From: Acidobacteriota bacterium
Lineage (GTDB): Bacteria > Acidobacteriota > Thermoanaerobaculia > Thermoanaerobaculales > Thermoanaerobaculaceae
Direction of reading: 5' to 3'
DNA: 64,000 nucleotides
NCBI GenBank assembly: GCA_003158745.1
Contig: PMLC01000150.1
Span: 1-64,000, forward strand
Below are positions 30,172 through 39,825 of the stretch, piece by piece (within the stretch, counting starts at the first letter, position 1; the number at the start of each line of letters is the position of its first letter). A program made the position numbers and the translations under genes. The notes under the pieces are model-generated. The model was not told the DNA's origin. It did not search any database and saw only the letters and a program-made list of their open reading frames with translations.

Positions 30172-31602
30172 TCATTTTCGCCCGGACCCGGGTGCGGGGT
30201 CGAGCCGGTGCGCCGCCAGGACGGCCTTGAGAGCCGCGTGGCGGTACAGGTCGGACAGCGTCGGGTAGTTGTAGATTGTCTCCGCGATCTGGGTGGCGGT
30301 GGCGCCGGCACGCAGGAACGCCTGGGCGATGTGGATCAGCTCGCTCGCGCCGCTGCCGATCATGTGCGCTCCGAGGAGACGCAGCGAGCCGGCCTCGAAG
30401 AGAAGCTTGAGCATCCCGCCGGTATCCCCGATGATCTGCCCGCGGGGGTTCATGTCGTAGTCCCCTCGACCCACGACGTACTCGACGCCCTTCTCTCGTA
30501 GGGACTCCTCGGTCTCGCCGATGTAGCTCACCTCGGGTATCGAGTAGATCGCAAAGGGAAGGGTCTCGGTCTTGGAGGGTAGGCCCTTGATCTTGAATGC
30601 GTGACGCATCGCCTGGCGGCCCTGCTCCATCGAGGTGCTGGCGAGCGCGGGATACCCGATGACATCGCCCACGGCGTAGATGTGCGGAACCGCCGTCTGG
30701 TAGTTCTCGTTCACGGTCAACAGGCCGTACTCATTCGGCTCGAGGCCCAGCAGTTCGAGTCCGATCCCTTTCGTGTTGCCATCCCGGCCGACGCAGTAGA
30801 GCAGAGCGTCAGCCTCGAGGACACCGCCCTGGCGGAGGGTGCAGTGCACCCGGGGCGGGTCGCCGGGCAGGCGTTCGATCGCCACGTGACGGTCGTTGTG
30901 GAGCAGGTTGATGCCGAGGCGGCCCATCTCCCGCTCCAGGATCGCCACGACCTCGCGGTCGAGGTAGGGCAGGAGCCTATCTCGCGTGTCGACCAGTGTC
31001 ACCTCGATCCCGAGGACCGCGAACATGCTCGAGAACTCGACGCCGATGACGCCCGCGCCCAGTACGACCATCGTCTTCGGCATGCGGGGCAGACCGAGGA
31101 TCGTGTTGCTGTCGAAGACGGATTCGCCGTCGAACGGCACGTCGGGCGGCCGGTTTGGGCTGGAACCTGTTGCGATGACGATGAAGTCGGCGGCGAGCGA
31201 CGTCAGCACCCCGCCGTCCGGGCCGCACACCGCGACCGTGTGGGGGTCGATGAATCGCGCCTGCCCGACGAATACCTCGATCCGGTAACGCTCGAGAGAC
31301 TCGTTGATCAGCTCGAGTTCCCGCTGGACGACCTGGCGCTCGCGATACATAAAGTCGTGGACAGTGATCTCGTCACGGATCTCGCAACGGATGCCATCGA
31401 GCTTGTTGCGGGTGAGGGAGTGCACGAACAGGGCGCTCTCGCGCAGCGTCTTGGACGGGATCGTGCCCCAGTTGACGCGCGTGCCGCCGAGGACGTGCTG
31501 GCGCTCGATGACCGCGACCTGCTTGCCGGCGCGCGCAGCCTGGATCGCCGCGCGCTCCCCGCCGGGACCGCACCCGATCACGATCACGTCGTAGCGCCGC
31601 AT
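30172..31602 (-). CDS. sthA: Si-specific NAD(P)+ transhydrogenase
   Basis: YDVIVIGCGPGGERAAIQAARAGKQVAVIE...GTRVNWGTIPSKTLRESAL; lacks CxxxxC redox pair as expected for SthA. Confidence 0.9.
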   Translation of the reverse strand: MRRYDVIVIGCGPGGERAAIQAARAGKQVAVIERQHVLGGTRVNWGTIPSKTLRESALFVHSLTRNKLDGIRCEIRDEITVHDFMYRERQVVQRELELINESLERYRIEVFVGQARFIDPHTVAVCGPDGGVLTSLAADFIVIATGSSPNRPPDVPFDGESVFDSNTILGLPRMPKTMVVLGAGVIGVEFSSMFAVLGIEVTLVDTRDRLLPYLDREVVAILEREMGRLGINLLHNDRHVAIERLPGDPPRVHCTLRQGGVLEADALLYCVGRDGNTKGIGLELLGLEPNEYGLLTVNENYQTAVPHIYAVGDVIGYPALASTSMEQGRQAMRHAFKIKGLPSKTETLPFAIYSIPEVSYIGETEESLREKGVEYVVGRGDYDMNPRGQIIGDTGGMLKLLFEAGSLRLLGAHMIGSGASELIHIAQAFLRAGATATQIAETIYNYPTLSDLYRHAALKAVLAAHRLDPAPGSGRK

Positions 31603-31790
31603 TGTTCTCTCCCGCGCCGAGGGCCACGCATGCCGGAGGTAAAGGGCGGCCAGCCGGTCGAACGCTCGAGCCTAGCAAAGAATTTTATCAGAGAATGCAT
31701 CTCGTTTGGCGCGCGAGGCCGACACCGGTCCGGCCCAGTCTGCAACTTTCTCTTTGTCCTCTATACTCCGACTCCGAACCGGGGGTGACC

Positions 31791-32333
31791 ATGGCCGAGG
31801 AAATGCAGGAGCTGCACGAGCACGCGGAAGAGGCTCACCAGCACCCTAGCCTGGTGCCGGCGACGTTCACGATGGCGCTGCTCGCGGTGCTTGTGGCCAC
31901 GGTTTCGTTGCTCGGCCACAGGACGCACACCGAGGAGCTGTTGCTACAGAACCAGTCGAGCGACCGATGGGCGCAGTACCAGGCGAAGAGCATCCGCCGC
32001 CACACGTATGAGCTGTTCCAGGACCTTCTGGACGTCTCGACGGTCCGGGATCCGGAGGCCGCCAGGAAGGTGCGAGAGCGTTATGCCGGGGAGATCAACC
32101 GGTACCGTGACGAGCAGAAGGAGATCGACGCCGAGGCCCGCAAACTCGAGGCGGAGACTGCTCTCGCGCGTCGGCAGGCGGACCGGTTCGACCTGGGCGA
32201 AGTTTTCCTCGAGGTCGCCCTAGTGATCACCTCGCTGACGCTCCTGACCCGGCGCCGGCAGTTCTGGTTCGCCGGGATGGCGATCGCAGCGGCCGGAGTT
32301 GTCATCGCGTTCCTCGGGTTCATTACGCACTGA
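31791..32333 (+). CDS. DUF4337-like membrane protein
   Basis: HPSLVPATFTMALLAVLVATVSLLGHRTHTEELLLQNQSSDRWAQYQAKSIR. Confidence 0.75.
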   Translation: MAEEMQELHEHAEEAHQHPSLVPATFTMALLAVLVATVSLLGHRTHTEELLLQNQSSDRWAQYQAKSIRRHTYELFQDLLDVSTVRDPEAARKVRERYAGEINRYRDEQKEIDAEARKLEAETALARRQADRFDLGEVFLEVALVITSLTLLTRRRQFWFAGMAIAAAGVVIAFLGFITH

Positions 32334-32406
32334 CGACGACCCACACACGGATGGGGCCGGCGCTCTCGTGGGGCACGGCATACCGTGGCGCCGGTACAAT
32401 GCCGCG

Positions 32407-33603
32407 ATGCAGCCGCGCCGAGCGCTGACATGGATCGCGGTCCTTTACTTTGCGGAAGGGCTGCCGTTCGGGATCGCCTACGACCTGTGGCCGGTCTACT
32501 TCCGCCGGCACGGCGTCTCGCTCAGGGAGATCGGCTTGATGAGCCTTCTCTTCATGCCGTGGACCCTGAAGATGCTGTGGGCGCCGCTGGTAGACCGGTA
32601 CGGCGCCCGCCAGCATTGGATCAGCTCGGCGCTTGTCGTGCTCGGCGGCGCCACCCTCGCGATGATGCCCCTCGATGCGACGAATCCGTCGTGGCCCATG
32701 TGGTCCGTGCTGCTGCTGTTCACCACGGCATCGGCGACCCAGGACATCGCTGTGGACGCGTACGCGGTCGACATTGTCACACCCGAGACCAGGGGACCGA
32801 TCAACGGCATGCGCGTGTCGGCCGCCCGCGTCGCCTTCGTCCTGGCGGGCGGCGTGTCCCTCGCCCTCTCGAAGATCACGGGTTGGAAACCGCTGTGGGC
32901 TATCCTCGGTGTGACGTTCTTCGTGCTGGCTGCGGTCGCGTTCACGAGTCCTCGTATCGCCCTCGACGCAGCCAAGCGGCGCAACCCCGTCGGTCCGGTG
33001 CTGCGCTGGGCGCTGCGGTGGGAGATGCTGCCGGTGCTGCTCTTCGTGCCCCTTTTCAAGCTCGGCGACTCCACTTTGGGGCGGATGGTCAAGCCGTTCT
33101 GGGTGGACCGCGGGTACACGGACGCGGAGATCGGGCTCGTCTCGATGACCGGCGGCGTAGCTCTCACAGTCGCCGGCGCTCTCGCCGGAGGCTGGTTCGT
33201 GAAGCGGTACGGGATCTTCCGGGCTCTCCTTTGGCTCGGCATCGCGCAGTCCGCTGTCAACCTCGGGTACGTTACGGTGGCGACGCTCCAGCTGCCGCGG
33301 GAGGGCATCTACGTCGCCTCGTTGCTCGAGTCGTTCGGCCAGGGGCTCGGGACCGCCGCGTTCGTCTCGTTCCTGACCAACCTGTGCGACAAGGAGCACG
33401 CCGCGACGCAGTACGCGCTGCTCTCGGCGCTGTTCGCGCTCACGCGCGACGTCGCCGGGGCCTTCACGGGGTTCGGCGTCGAGAGATTCGGCTACGGCGT
33501 CTATTTCGCGTTCACGGTGCTGATTGCCGTACCCGGCCTGCTTCTCCTCCCCCTGATCAAGTCGCGGATCCGCGAGCAGCAAGCTGCGCCTGCTTCCGCG
33601 TGA
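32407..33603 (+). CDS. MFS transporter (AmpG-like)
   Basis: YFAEGLPFGIAYDLWPVYFRRHGVSLREIGLMSLLFMPWTLKMLWAPLVDRYG...TASATQDIAVDAYAVD. Confidence 0.88.
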   Translation: MQPRRALTWIAVLYFAEGLPFGIAYDLWPVYFRRHGVSLREIGLMSLLFMPWTLKMLWAPLVDRYGARQHWISSALVVLGGATLAMMPLDATNPSWPMWSVLLLFTTASATQDIAVDAYAVDIVTPETRGPINGMRVSAARVAFVLAGGVSLALSKITGWKPLWAILGVTFFVLAAVAFTSPRIALDAAKRRNPVGPVLRWALRWEMLPVLLFVPLFKLGDSTLGRMVKPFWVDRGYTDAEIGLVSMTGGVALTVAGALAGGWFVKRYGIFRALLWLGIAQSAVNLGYVTVATLQLPREGIYVASLLESFGQGLGTAAFVSFLTNLCDKEHAATQYALLSALFALTRDVAGAFTGFGVERFGYGVYFAFTVLIAVPGLLLLPLIKSRIREQQAAPASA

Positions 33604-33750
33604 CGCGCAAGCTCGCCCGGGTCCCTTCGCTTGCAACGATGGGGTCCGGCACGCTACGCACCTCCTTGACCCGCCCATCGGCTTGTTCTGCCAACCCAGG
33701 CCCGCCGTGGGGCGCGCGCTACACTCCGGGGGCGCCACCACGTCGAGGGC

Positions 33751-35157
33751 GTGGCGGGGGGAGGTAACACCGTGCCGAGTTACGCGCTTGGAAAAGCTCC
33801 GCGGGGCCGATCTCGCTGGGTCCTGCTGCTTCTGTCGCTGGTCGCGGTAGGGCTGCTGGCGTGGGGTTCGTTGCGCCGCGGTCCGTCGCCTGCCGTCGTG
33901 ATCGAGAGCGCCCGACCAGCGGTCGGCAGCTCCACAAGAGTCGTGGCACGCTTCTCCGAGCCACTCGGAGGCCTGGGACGGATCACACTCGAGCTCATTC
34001 AGGGCGACAGGGCTGTAACGCTCGCCGAGCAACGGTTTGCGCGCGCGGGCGCCTTCTCGCCGACTCGTGGCCGGTTCACCGCGAATGCGGAGCTCTCCGC
34101 CACTGTAGGGAGGTCGGCCCAGGACTGGCTGAAGGAAGGCGAGGTCATCCTCCGGGCGACGGCGGACCGGATGGCCGGGCCCCTGCGCTCGGGCTTGTCC
34201 GTGGTCGTGGAGAAGCGCATGGCCGTCCGCCTGCGCCCGCCTCACCTGGAGCTCCTCTCGAAGCAGCACTACGTTCGTCAGGGAGGTTCCGGGATCGCGG
34301 TGCTGCGCGTTGGCGACAGTGCCGTGCGCTCTGGCGTGCGCGGTGGTACGGTGGAGTCGCTTTCGTTCGTCCTGCCGGGCGGCGGGCCGGGAGAGCGCTT
34401 CGCGCTTTTCGCCATCCCCTGGGACCTCACCGACGTCAACCAAGTTCGGCTGTTCGCCGAGGACGACGCAGGGAACCGGGTCGAGATGCCATTCGTGAAC
34501 CTCTTCAAGCCGTCGCCCCCCCGGATGGACCGGCTCGAGCTCTCCGACTCGTTTCTCGCCAAGGTCGTGCCGGCGATCGCGAGTCAGACGCCCGGATTCG
34601 ATGCCAGCGGGTCGTTGCTCGACCAGTACCTGAGGATCAACGGCGACGTCCGCAGGGCGACGCTCGCCGCGATCGCCAAGGTTGCGGCCGACACCCAACC
34701 GGCGTTCCTGTGGCGCGGTGCGTTCGCGCAGATGCCGAACACGCAGCGCCGGGCCAGTTTCGCGGAAAACCGTACGTACGTGTACCAGGGGAAGGTGGTG
34801 GACCACCAGACCCACCTTGGCCTCGATCTCGCCTCGACCGAGCATGCGCCCGTCCCGGCCGCCAACGCCGGCAGGGTAGTCTTTTCCGGGTGGCTCGCAA
34901 TCTACGGGAACGCGGTGATCATCGACCACGGGTACGGGCTGATGAGCCTCTACGGTCACATGTCCTCGTTCTCGGTCAAGGTCGGCGACGTTGTCGCGAA
35001 GGGCCAGCAGATCGGGAACAGCGGATCCACGGGCCTCGCGGGCGGCGACCATCTGCATCTCGAGATCTTCGTGCAGGGTAAGTCTGTCGACCCGCTCGAG
35101 TGGCTCGACGAGCACTGGATCCGCGACAACATCGCCACGAAGGTGAAGTTGCCGTAG
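33751..35157 (+). CDS. M23 family metallopeptidase, membrane-anchored
   Basis: HLGLDLASTEHAPVPAANAGRVVFSGWLAIYGNAVIIDHGYGLMSLYGHMSSFSVKVGDVVAKGQQIGNSGSTGLAGGDHLHLEIF. Confidence 0.92.
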   Translation: MAGGGNTVPSYALGKAPRGRSRWVLLLLSLVAVGLLAWGSLRRGPSPAVVIESARPAVGSSTRVVARFSEPLGGLGRITLELIQGDRAVTLAEQRFARAGAFSPTRGRFTANAELSATVGRSAQDWLKEGEVILRATADRMAGPLRSGLSVVVEKRMAVRLRPPHLELLSKQHYVRQGGSGIAVLRVGDSAVRSGVRGGTVESLSFVLPGGGPGERFALFAIPWDLTDVNQVRLFAEDDAGNRVEMPFVNLFKPSPPRMDRLELSDSFLAKVVPAIASQTPGFDASGSLLDQYLRINGDVRRATLAAIAKVAADTQPAFLWRGAFAQMPNTQRRASFAENRTYVYQGKVVDHQTHLGLDLASTEHAPVPAANAGRVVFSGWLAIYGNAVIIDHGYGLMSLYGHMSSFSVKVGDVVAKGQQIGNSGSTGLAGGDHLHLEIFVQGKSVDPLEWLDEHWIRDNIATKVKLP

Positions 35158-35202
35158 TAGCGGCGCGAGGTCAACCGAGCGTTCACAAGTTCGACGGGGC
35201 CA

Positions 35203-35325
35203 GTGAGGAGTTCAGAGTGAAGAGTCGACAGACGGCGGGAAGTCTCGCGTGCCGGGGGACTTTCACGATGGCTTCCCAGTCTTTGGTTTCCAATTCTTCA
35301 CTCTCAACTCTTCACTCTTAACTCG
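35203..35325. repeat. Purine-rich imperfect inverted repeat (intergenic)
   Basis: + strand GAGGAGTTCAGAGTGAAGAGTCG; minus strand GAAGAGTTGAGAGTGAAGAATTG, flanking GGGAAGTC / GGGAAGCC. Confidence 0.75.
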
Positions 35326-35376
35326 CTGCACCGGTCGGTGGTTGCCCGCGAGTGCGGCGAGACGTAGACTCACACC

Positions 35377-35844
35377 ATGGATGTCGAAAAGAGCCTGCAG
35401 GACCGGTACGCTCCGTCGACGCGCTGTTTCGGGTGCGGCCCGGCCAACCCCGACGGGCTCCGGATCAAGAGCTTCGTGCGCGGTGAGGAGGTCGTTGCAG
35501 AGTGGGTGCCTGCGAGGCGCCATGAGGCCTTCGACGGCGTTCTCAACGGGGGTGTCATTGGCACCCTGTTCGACTGCCACTGCAACTGGACGGCCGCGCG
35601 CCACCTGATGGAGGCGAGCGGCGCCGAGAGGCCGCCCTGCACTGTGACGGCGGAGTACCGGGTGGTCCTCAAGCGCCCGACGCCCTCGACCGATCCTGTG
35701 ACCGTGCGGGCCAGGGTCGTGGAAGCAGCCGGGGATCGCGCCGTGGTCGAGGGCACGCTCGAGGCCAGGGGTGGGATTACGGCGACCTGCCGCGGGATCT
35801 TCGTGGCGGTGCGGGAGGGACACCCCGCGTTTCACCGGTGGTAG
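35377..35844 (+). CDS. PaaI-like hotdog thioesterase
   Basis: CFGCGPANPDGLRIKSF...DGVLNGGVIGTLFDCHCNW...VTAEYRVVLKRP. Confidence 0.85.
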   Translation: MDVEKSLQDRYAPSTRCFGCGPANPDGLRIKSFVRGEEVVAEWVPARRHEAFDGVLNGGVIGTLFDCHCNWTAARHLMEASGAERPPCTVTAEYRVVLKRPTPSTDPVTVRARVVEAAGDRAVVEGTLEARGGITATCRGIFVAVREGHPAFHRW

Positions 35845-35944
35845 GCGTTGAACGAGCTCGTGCCTCATCAGCCGGCAGAGCGTGGGACCCTTCGCCTGCG
35901 CTGGGTGTAGGCTCGATGTAGGGCTGCCCTCCGCCCGCCCGATA

Positions 35945-36341
35945 TCACTTCGTGTCGAGGATGAGCGGGAGGCCATCCTTGCCAGCGCCGATGATCACGA
36001 CCTTGGCCTTGGTAGAGGAGGCGAGGCCTTCCTTGGAAGACACGTCCACCGTCTCCTTGATCTCCTCGGTCTTGATCGAGAACTTGTGGATGTTTGCGAG
36101 CGGATTGTGGGTGTTGATCCCCGCCTTCAGGGTGTCCGGCGAGACGCTGCCGAAAGAAATCCGCGTCCCCGACATGACCAGCGCGGTTGACCGTGAGCAT
36201 CTGGGCGCGAGCGAGCAGGACAACGGCGCCCGCCTCCGCCCGGCCCGCTCCGGCGAACTTGTCGGCGTGCGCAATCTTCTCCAGCCGAGTCCATGCCATG
36301 AGAGCAACCACCACGATGAGAACACCCATAATAAAGAGCAT
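35945..36341 (-). pseudogene. Prohibitin/SPFH-domain protein remnant (frameshift plus internal deletion)
   Basis: MLFIMGVLIVVVALMAW...RAGHVGDADFF then other frame GSVSPDTLKAGINTHNPLANIHKFSIKTEEIKETVDVSSKEGLA joined directly to C-terminal AKVVIIGAGKDGLPLILDTK*. Confidence 0.8.
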
Positions 36342-36459
36342 CGCCGCCTCCTTCGCAATCTCGGCAAGTCTGTGCCATGCCCCCGTGAAGGATGAAGACA
36401 GCAGATATTGGGGTTGAATGGACACGACGCGTCGGGTCCCAACCTGAGCGGATACGGTA

Positions 36460-37089
36460 TTGGGCATGCGGCCGACAGTGACCGGACTCGTGAGCCTTTG
36501 TCAGCCGTCTGGTCATGTACCTCAACCTGACGGCAATGAAAGCGGAGACCCTCCATCGCGGCCGCCGCACGTCGTTCGAACAGAATCACCAGCAAGAGGG
36601 GGTGGTTCTCTGAAAGAAAGGTTGTGCTATAAGGACATCGTGCCGGACCGCAAATACAGGCATCGCGGGTATCAGGACGAGGCGCGTCGCGACGAGCGGC
36701 AGCCTACCGACACCGGCCCGCGGGAGCGTCCCGAGGGTCCGCGGGGGCGCGGCCTTGGCGCTCCGACGCTGACGGTGTCCCGCTGCCGGTTGTGCGGCAC
36801 ACGACAGCAGCTTTCCGGCCCGGTGGACGGCGAAGCCACGTGCACCAGTTGCGGCAACGACCTCCACACCTGTTCGAACTGCGCGTACTTCGACACGTCG
36901 CGCCCCAACGAGTGCCGCAAGCCCGTGGTGCAGCGCGTCACGAACAAGACGAAGCGAAATTCATGCGAGGTGTTCACGCCCAGTACGGTCCAGGAGTTCG
37001 CATCAGACCGACCGGTTGTCGCATCACCAGACGGCGGTTCGGTCTCCAGTCCACGGGCCGCCTTTGACGCCCTCTTCAAGAAGAAGTGA
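36460..37089 (+). CDS. Zinc-ribbon-like cysteine-rich protein of unknown function
   Basis: CRLCGTRQQLSGPVDGEATCTSCGNDLHTCSNCAYFDTSRPNECRKPVVQRVTNKTKRNSCEVF; start uncertain. Confidence 0.65.
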   Translation: MGMRPTVTGLVSLCQPSGHVPQPDGNESGDPPSRPPHVVRTESPARGGGSLKERLCYKDIVPDRKYRHRGYQDEARRDERQPTDTGPRERPEGPRGRGLGAPTLTVSRCRLCGTRQQLSGPVDGEATCTSCGNDLHTCSNCAYFDTSRPNECRKPVVQRVTNKTKRNSCEVFTPSTVQEFASDRPVVASPDGGSVSSPRAAFDALFKKK

Positions 37090-37110
37090 CTTCAGCTCAC
37101 CCCTTGGGCC

Positions 37111-37215
37111 GAAGCCATCCCGAGTGAACTGGGGGATCCCGCCGCGCCGCGAGGCCGTGAATGAACTCGCCCCGCGAGCTGAAGTCATCTTGAACGGAGT
37201 GCGGAATCCCGCCAG
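37111..37215. repeat. Two direct copies of a CATCCTGA-type intergenic repeat, 70-bp period
   Basis: GAAGCCATCCCGAGTGAACTGGGGGATCCCGCC (37111) and GAAGTCATCTTGAACGGAGTGCGGAATCCCGCC (37181). Confidence 0.65.
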
Positions 37216-37315
37216 GTCGAGAGGTCGTTCGAGTGCGGTTTAGCGGGTGCTTCTTCGTGACGTGTGCCGGTGCAAGCCCCGCTCGTACCTGATCGCAGAA
37301 GGACAACCGGCTCCG

Positions 37316-37372
37316 GAGACTCGCCGGCCGGGGCACCGGGAGGTGGGTGGTGCCCCGGGGGCGGCGAGTCTC
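37316..37372 (-). terminator. Strong hairpin 3' of ftsZ (end of dcw cluster)
   Basis: GAGACTCGCCG...CGGGGCACC-loop-GGTGCCCCG...CGGCGAGTCTC, 11+9 bp stems. Confidence 0.75.
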
Positions 37373-37381
37373 AGGCGCGGG

Positions 37382-38563
37382 CTAGTCCATCTGCCGACGC
37401 AGGTAGGTCGGGGTGTCGAGCTCCGAGAAGTTCCCCACGTTGACGCCGTAGTCGGTGGGGAGGTTCGCCGGTAGGTACGGGCTCATGGGCTCGGCCTGCT
37501 TGGGCTCGCGCGCCGGCTCCTTCGTCAGGGTGCGGTCGGCAGGGCGTGCCGGCCTCTCCTCACCGCTTGCGCCGAAGCCGGTCGCGACCACGGTGACCTG
37601 GATCTTCGTCGCGAGCTCTTCCCGCTGCCCGTAGCCGAACAGGAACAGGCAGTCCTGCGAGCAGCGCTTGGCAATGTACTCGGCCGCGTCGTTGATCTCG
37701 GAGATCGTGGTGTCGGGCCCCCCGACGAAGTTCACGAGCACCCTCTGCGCGCCCTCGAGCGAAGCTTCTTCGAGGAGAGGCGACGAGAACGCCTGCTGCG
37801 CCGCCTCGATTGCGCGGTGCTCACCCTGGCCCTGGCCGATCCCCATGAGCGCCATGCCGCCGCCGCGCATGACGGTCTCGACGTCTGCAAAGTCGCGGTT
37901 GATGATCCCCGTCTCGTTGATGATGTCGGAGATCCCCTCCACGCCGTGGCGGAGCGCCTCGTCGGCGAGCTGGAATGCCTCCTCGACCGAAACCTGCGGG
38001 CCGACCATTTGCAGGAGGCGGGAGTTGGGCACCGTGATGAGGGTGTCCACGCACTTTCGGAGCTCCTCGATCCCTTTCTCGGCGATGCGGGCCTTGCGCG
38101 TTCCCTCGAATGCGAACGGTTTGGTCACGACGGCCACTGTGAGCGCGCCCGCGTCGCGGGCCAGGTTCCCGATGACCGGGGCCGCGCCCGTCCCCGTGCC
38201 GCCGCCCATTCCGGCCGCGATGAACACCATGTCGGCGCCCTCGAGGCACTCGATGAGTTCGTCGGTTCTGTCGAGGGCGGCACGGTTGGCGGCGTCGGGG
38301 TCGCATCCGGCGCCAAGCGCCTTGCCGCGCGAGTTCGGTGTCACGAGCTGCAGCCGCACGCCGGCTCTACTGGCGCGAAGCGCCTGGCCGTCGGTGTTGA
38401 CCGCGATGAACTCGACGCCCTTGATCCCGGCGGCGATCATCCGGTTCACCGCGTTGCTGCCGCCCCCGCCGATACCCACGACCTTGATCACGGCCGGCGA
38501 GGACTCGTCGGCTATCGTGATCGCGGGCACCTTGGCGCCCCTCGAATCGTCGAACGTGATCAT
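37382..38563 (-). CDS. ftsZ: Cell division protein FtsZ
   Basis: VIKVVGIGGGGSNAVNRMI...FIAAGMGGGTGTGAAPVIG tubulin signature. Confidence 0.98.
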   Translation of the reverse strand: MITFDDSRGAKVPAITIADESSPAVIKVVGIGGGGSNAVNRMIAAGIKGVEFIAVNTDGQALRASRAGVRLQLVTPNSRGKALGAGCDPDAANRAALDRTDELIECLEGADMVFIAAGMGGGTGTGAAPVIGNLARDAGALTVAVVTKPFAFEGTRKARIAEKGIEELRKCVDTLITVPNSRLLQMVGPQVSVEEAFQLADEALRHGVEGISDIINETGIINRDFADVETVMRGGGMALMGIGQGQGEHRAIEAAQQAFSSPLLEEASLEGAQRVLVNFVGGPDTTISEINDAAEYIAKRCSQDCLFLFGYGQREELATKIQVTVVATGFGASGEERPARPADRTLTKEPAREPKQAEPMSPYLPANLPTDYGVNVGNFSELDTPTYLRRQMD

Positions 38564-39825
38564 TCTCCACCTCCCCTTTTCGCAAGAACCTTGCGTGAAA
38601 TTCGTGTCCAGAAGTTCTCTCTGCGTCGCCTCTCCCGCACGAGTGGCATCGCCGACGGGAGCAGCATATTGCGCCCGTGCACCAACAGGCCGACCGCAAC
38701 CGCCGGCGATCGCGCCGGAAGCTCAGAGCTCGCGAGCAGATGTGTGGCGTCGGGCACGCCCTCGAGCTCTCCGAGGCGTGCGCGCTTGACGAAGACTTCT
38801 TCGGCAAGCGCGGCGAGGCCTTCGAGATGAGCGCCCCCGCCGGAGAGGACCACGCCCGTGCAGGGCGCATCTTGGGGGATCTGGCGCCACACCTCGGCGG
38901 CGATAAGCTCGAGCGTCTCCTGCATCCTAAGGCGAATCGTCTTGCAAAGCTCGCGGCGGGAGATTACGTGACTTCCGCGGCCCTCGATCGTCGGGACGGA
39001 GATGGTCTCCTCCTCCCCGACGTCGGCCAGCAGCATGGTGCCAGCCTCTCGCTTAGCCGTCTCCGCGCCTGCCGCGGTGGTCTGGAAACGGTGCACGAGG
39101 TCGTCGTTGATCTTGTTGCTTCCGATCGGGAAACAGCCGGCCGCGAGCAGCTTATCGCCGGAATACGCGGCGTATCCGGAAGTCCCGTAGCCGACGTCGA
39201 TCAGGATTGAGCCCAGCCGGCGCTCATCGGAGGTCAGAGTAGCGTTGGCGGCCGCGACCGGTGCGAAGAGGAACTCCTCGACTTCGAGCCCCGATTCGTT
39301 GATCGCCTTCTCGAGAGTTCGGACAGGGTTCTCCTGGCACGCCAGCACGTAGGCATCCGCCGCCAGGTGCCGGCCGACCATCGCCTGCGGGTCCAGGATC
39401 CCATCCTGGTCGTCGAGTGCGTAGATCGGCGAGACGACGTTCAGAACGGTGTGGCCCGCGGGCAGGGGCTGCCGCCGTACGGCATCATGCAGGGTTTCGA
39501 GGTCGGCGAGCGTCACCTCACGCTCCCGCGCGCCCATGACGATCGCGGCCCGCGTGAGCCGGCCGCTCACGAAGATCCCGGCCACCGAGGCGATCACCTT
39601 TTCGACAGGGAGCTTCGCCATGAGCTCCGCTTCCTCGGCCGCTGCCCTGATCGCCGCCACCACGGGCTTCATCTGGACAACCTGCCCCGAGCGCATCCCG
39701 CTGGAAGGTGCAAGTCCAATGCCCCGGATCACCATCTCGTCGTGTTCGGATAGCTCCGCGATGAGCGCCAACACGCGATGGTTCCCGACGTCGAGGGCGG
39801 CGATGATCCGTGGGCCCTGCGTCAC
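38560..39825 (-). CDS. ftsA: Cell division protein FtsA
   Basis: IIAALDVGNHRVLALIAEL...VIASVAGIFVSGR...GVVLSGGGAHLEGLAALAEEVF; GTG start 39825. Confidence 0.95.
   Translation of the reverse strand: MTQGPRIIAALDVGNHRVLALIAELSEHDEMVIRGIGLAPSSGMRSGQVVQMKPVVAAIRAAAEEAELMAKLPVEKVIASVAGIFVSGRLTRAAIVMGAREREVTLADLETLHDAVRRQPLPAGHTVLNVVSPIYALDDQDGILDPQAMVGRHLAADAYVLACQENPVRTLEKAINESGLEVEEFLFAPVAAANATLTSDERRLGSILIDVGYGTSGYAAYSGDKLLAAGCFPIGSNKINDDLVHRFQTTAAGAETAKREAGTMLLADVGEEETISVPTIEGRGSHVISRRELCKTIRLRMQETLELIAAEVWRQIPQDAPCTGVVLSGGGAHLEGLAALAEEVFVKRARLGELEGVPDATHLLASSELPARSPAVAVGLLVHGRNMLLPSAMPLVRERRRRENFWTRISRKVLAKRGGGE

Noticed and set aside
32323-35115. 930-aa minus-strand ORF
   Set aside because: Antisense shadow of DUF4337, MFS and M23 genes; Arg/Glu/His-rich low-complexity translation typical of GC-rich antisense frames.
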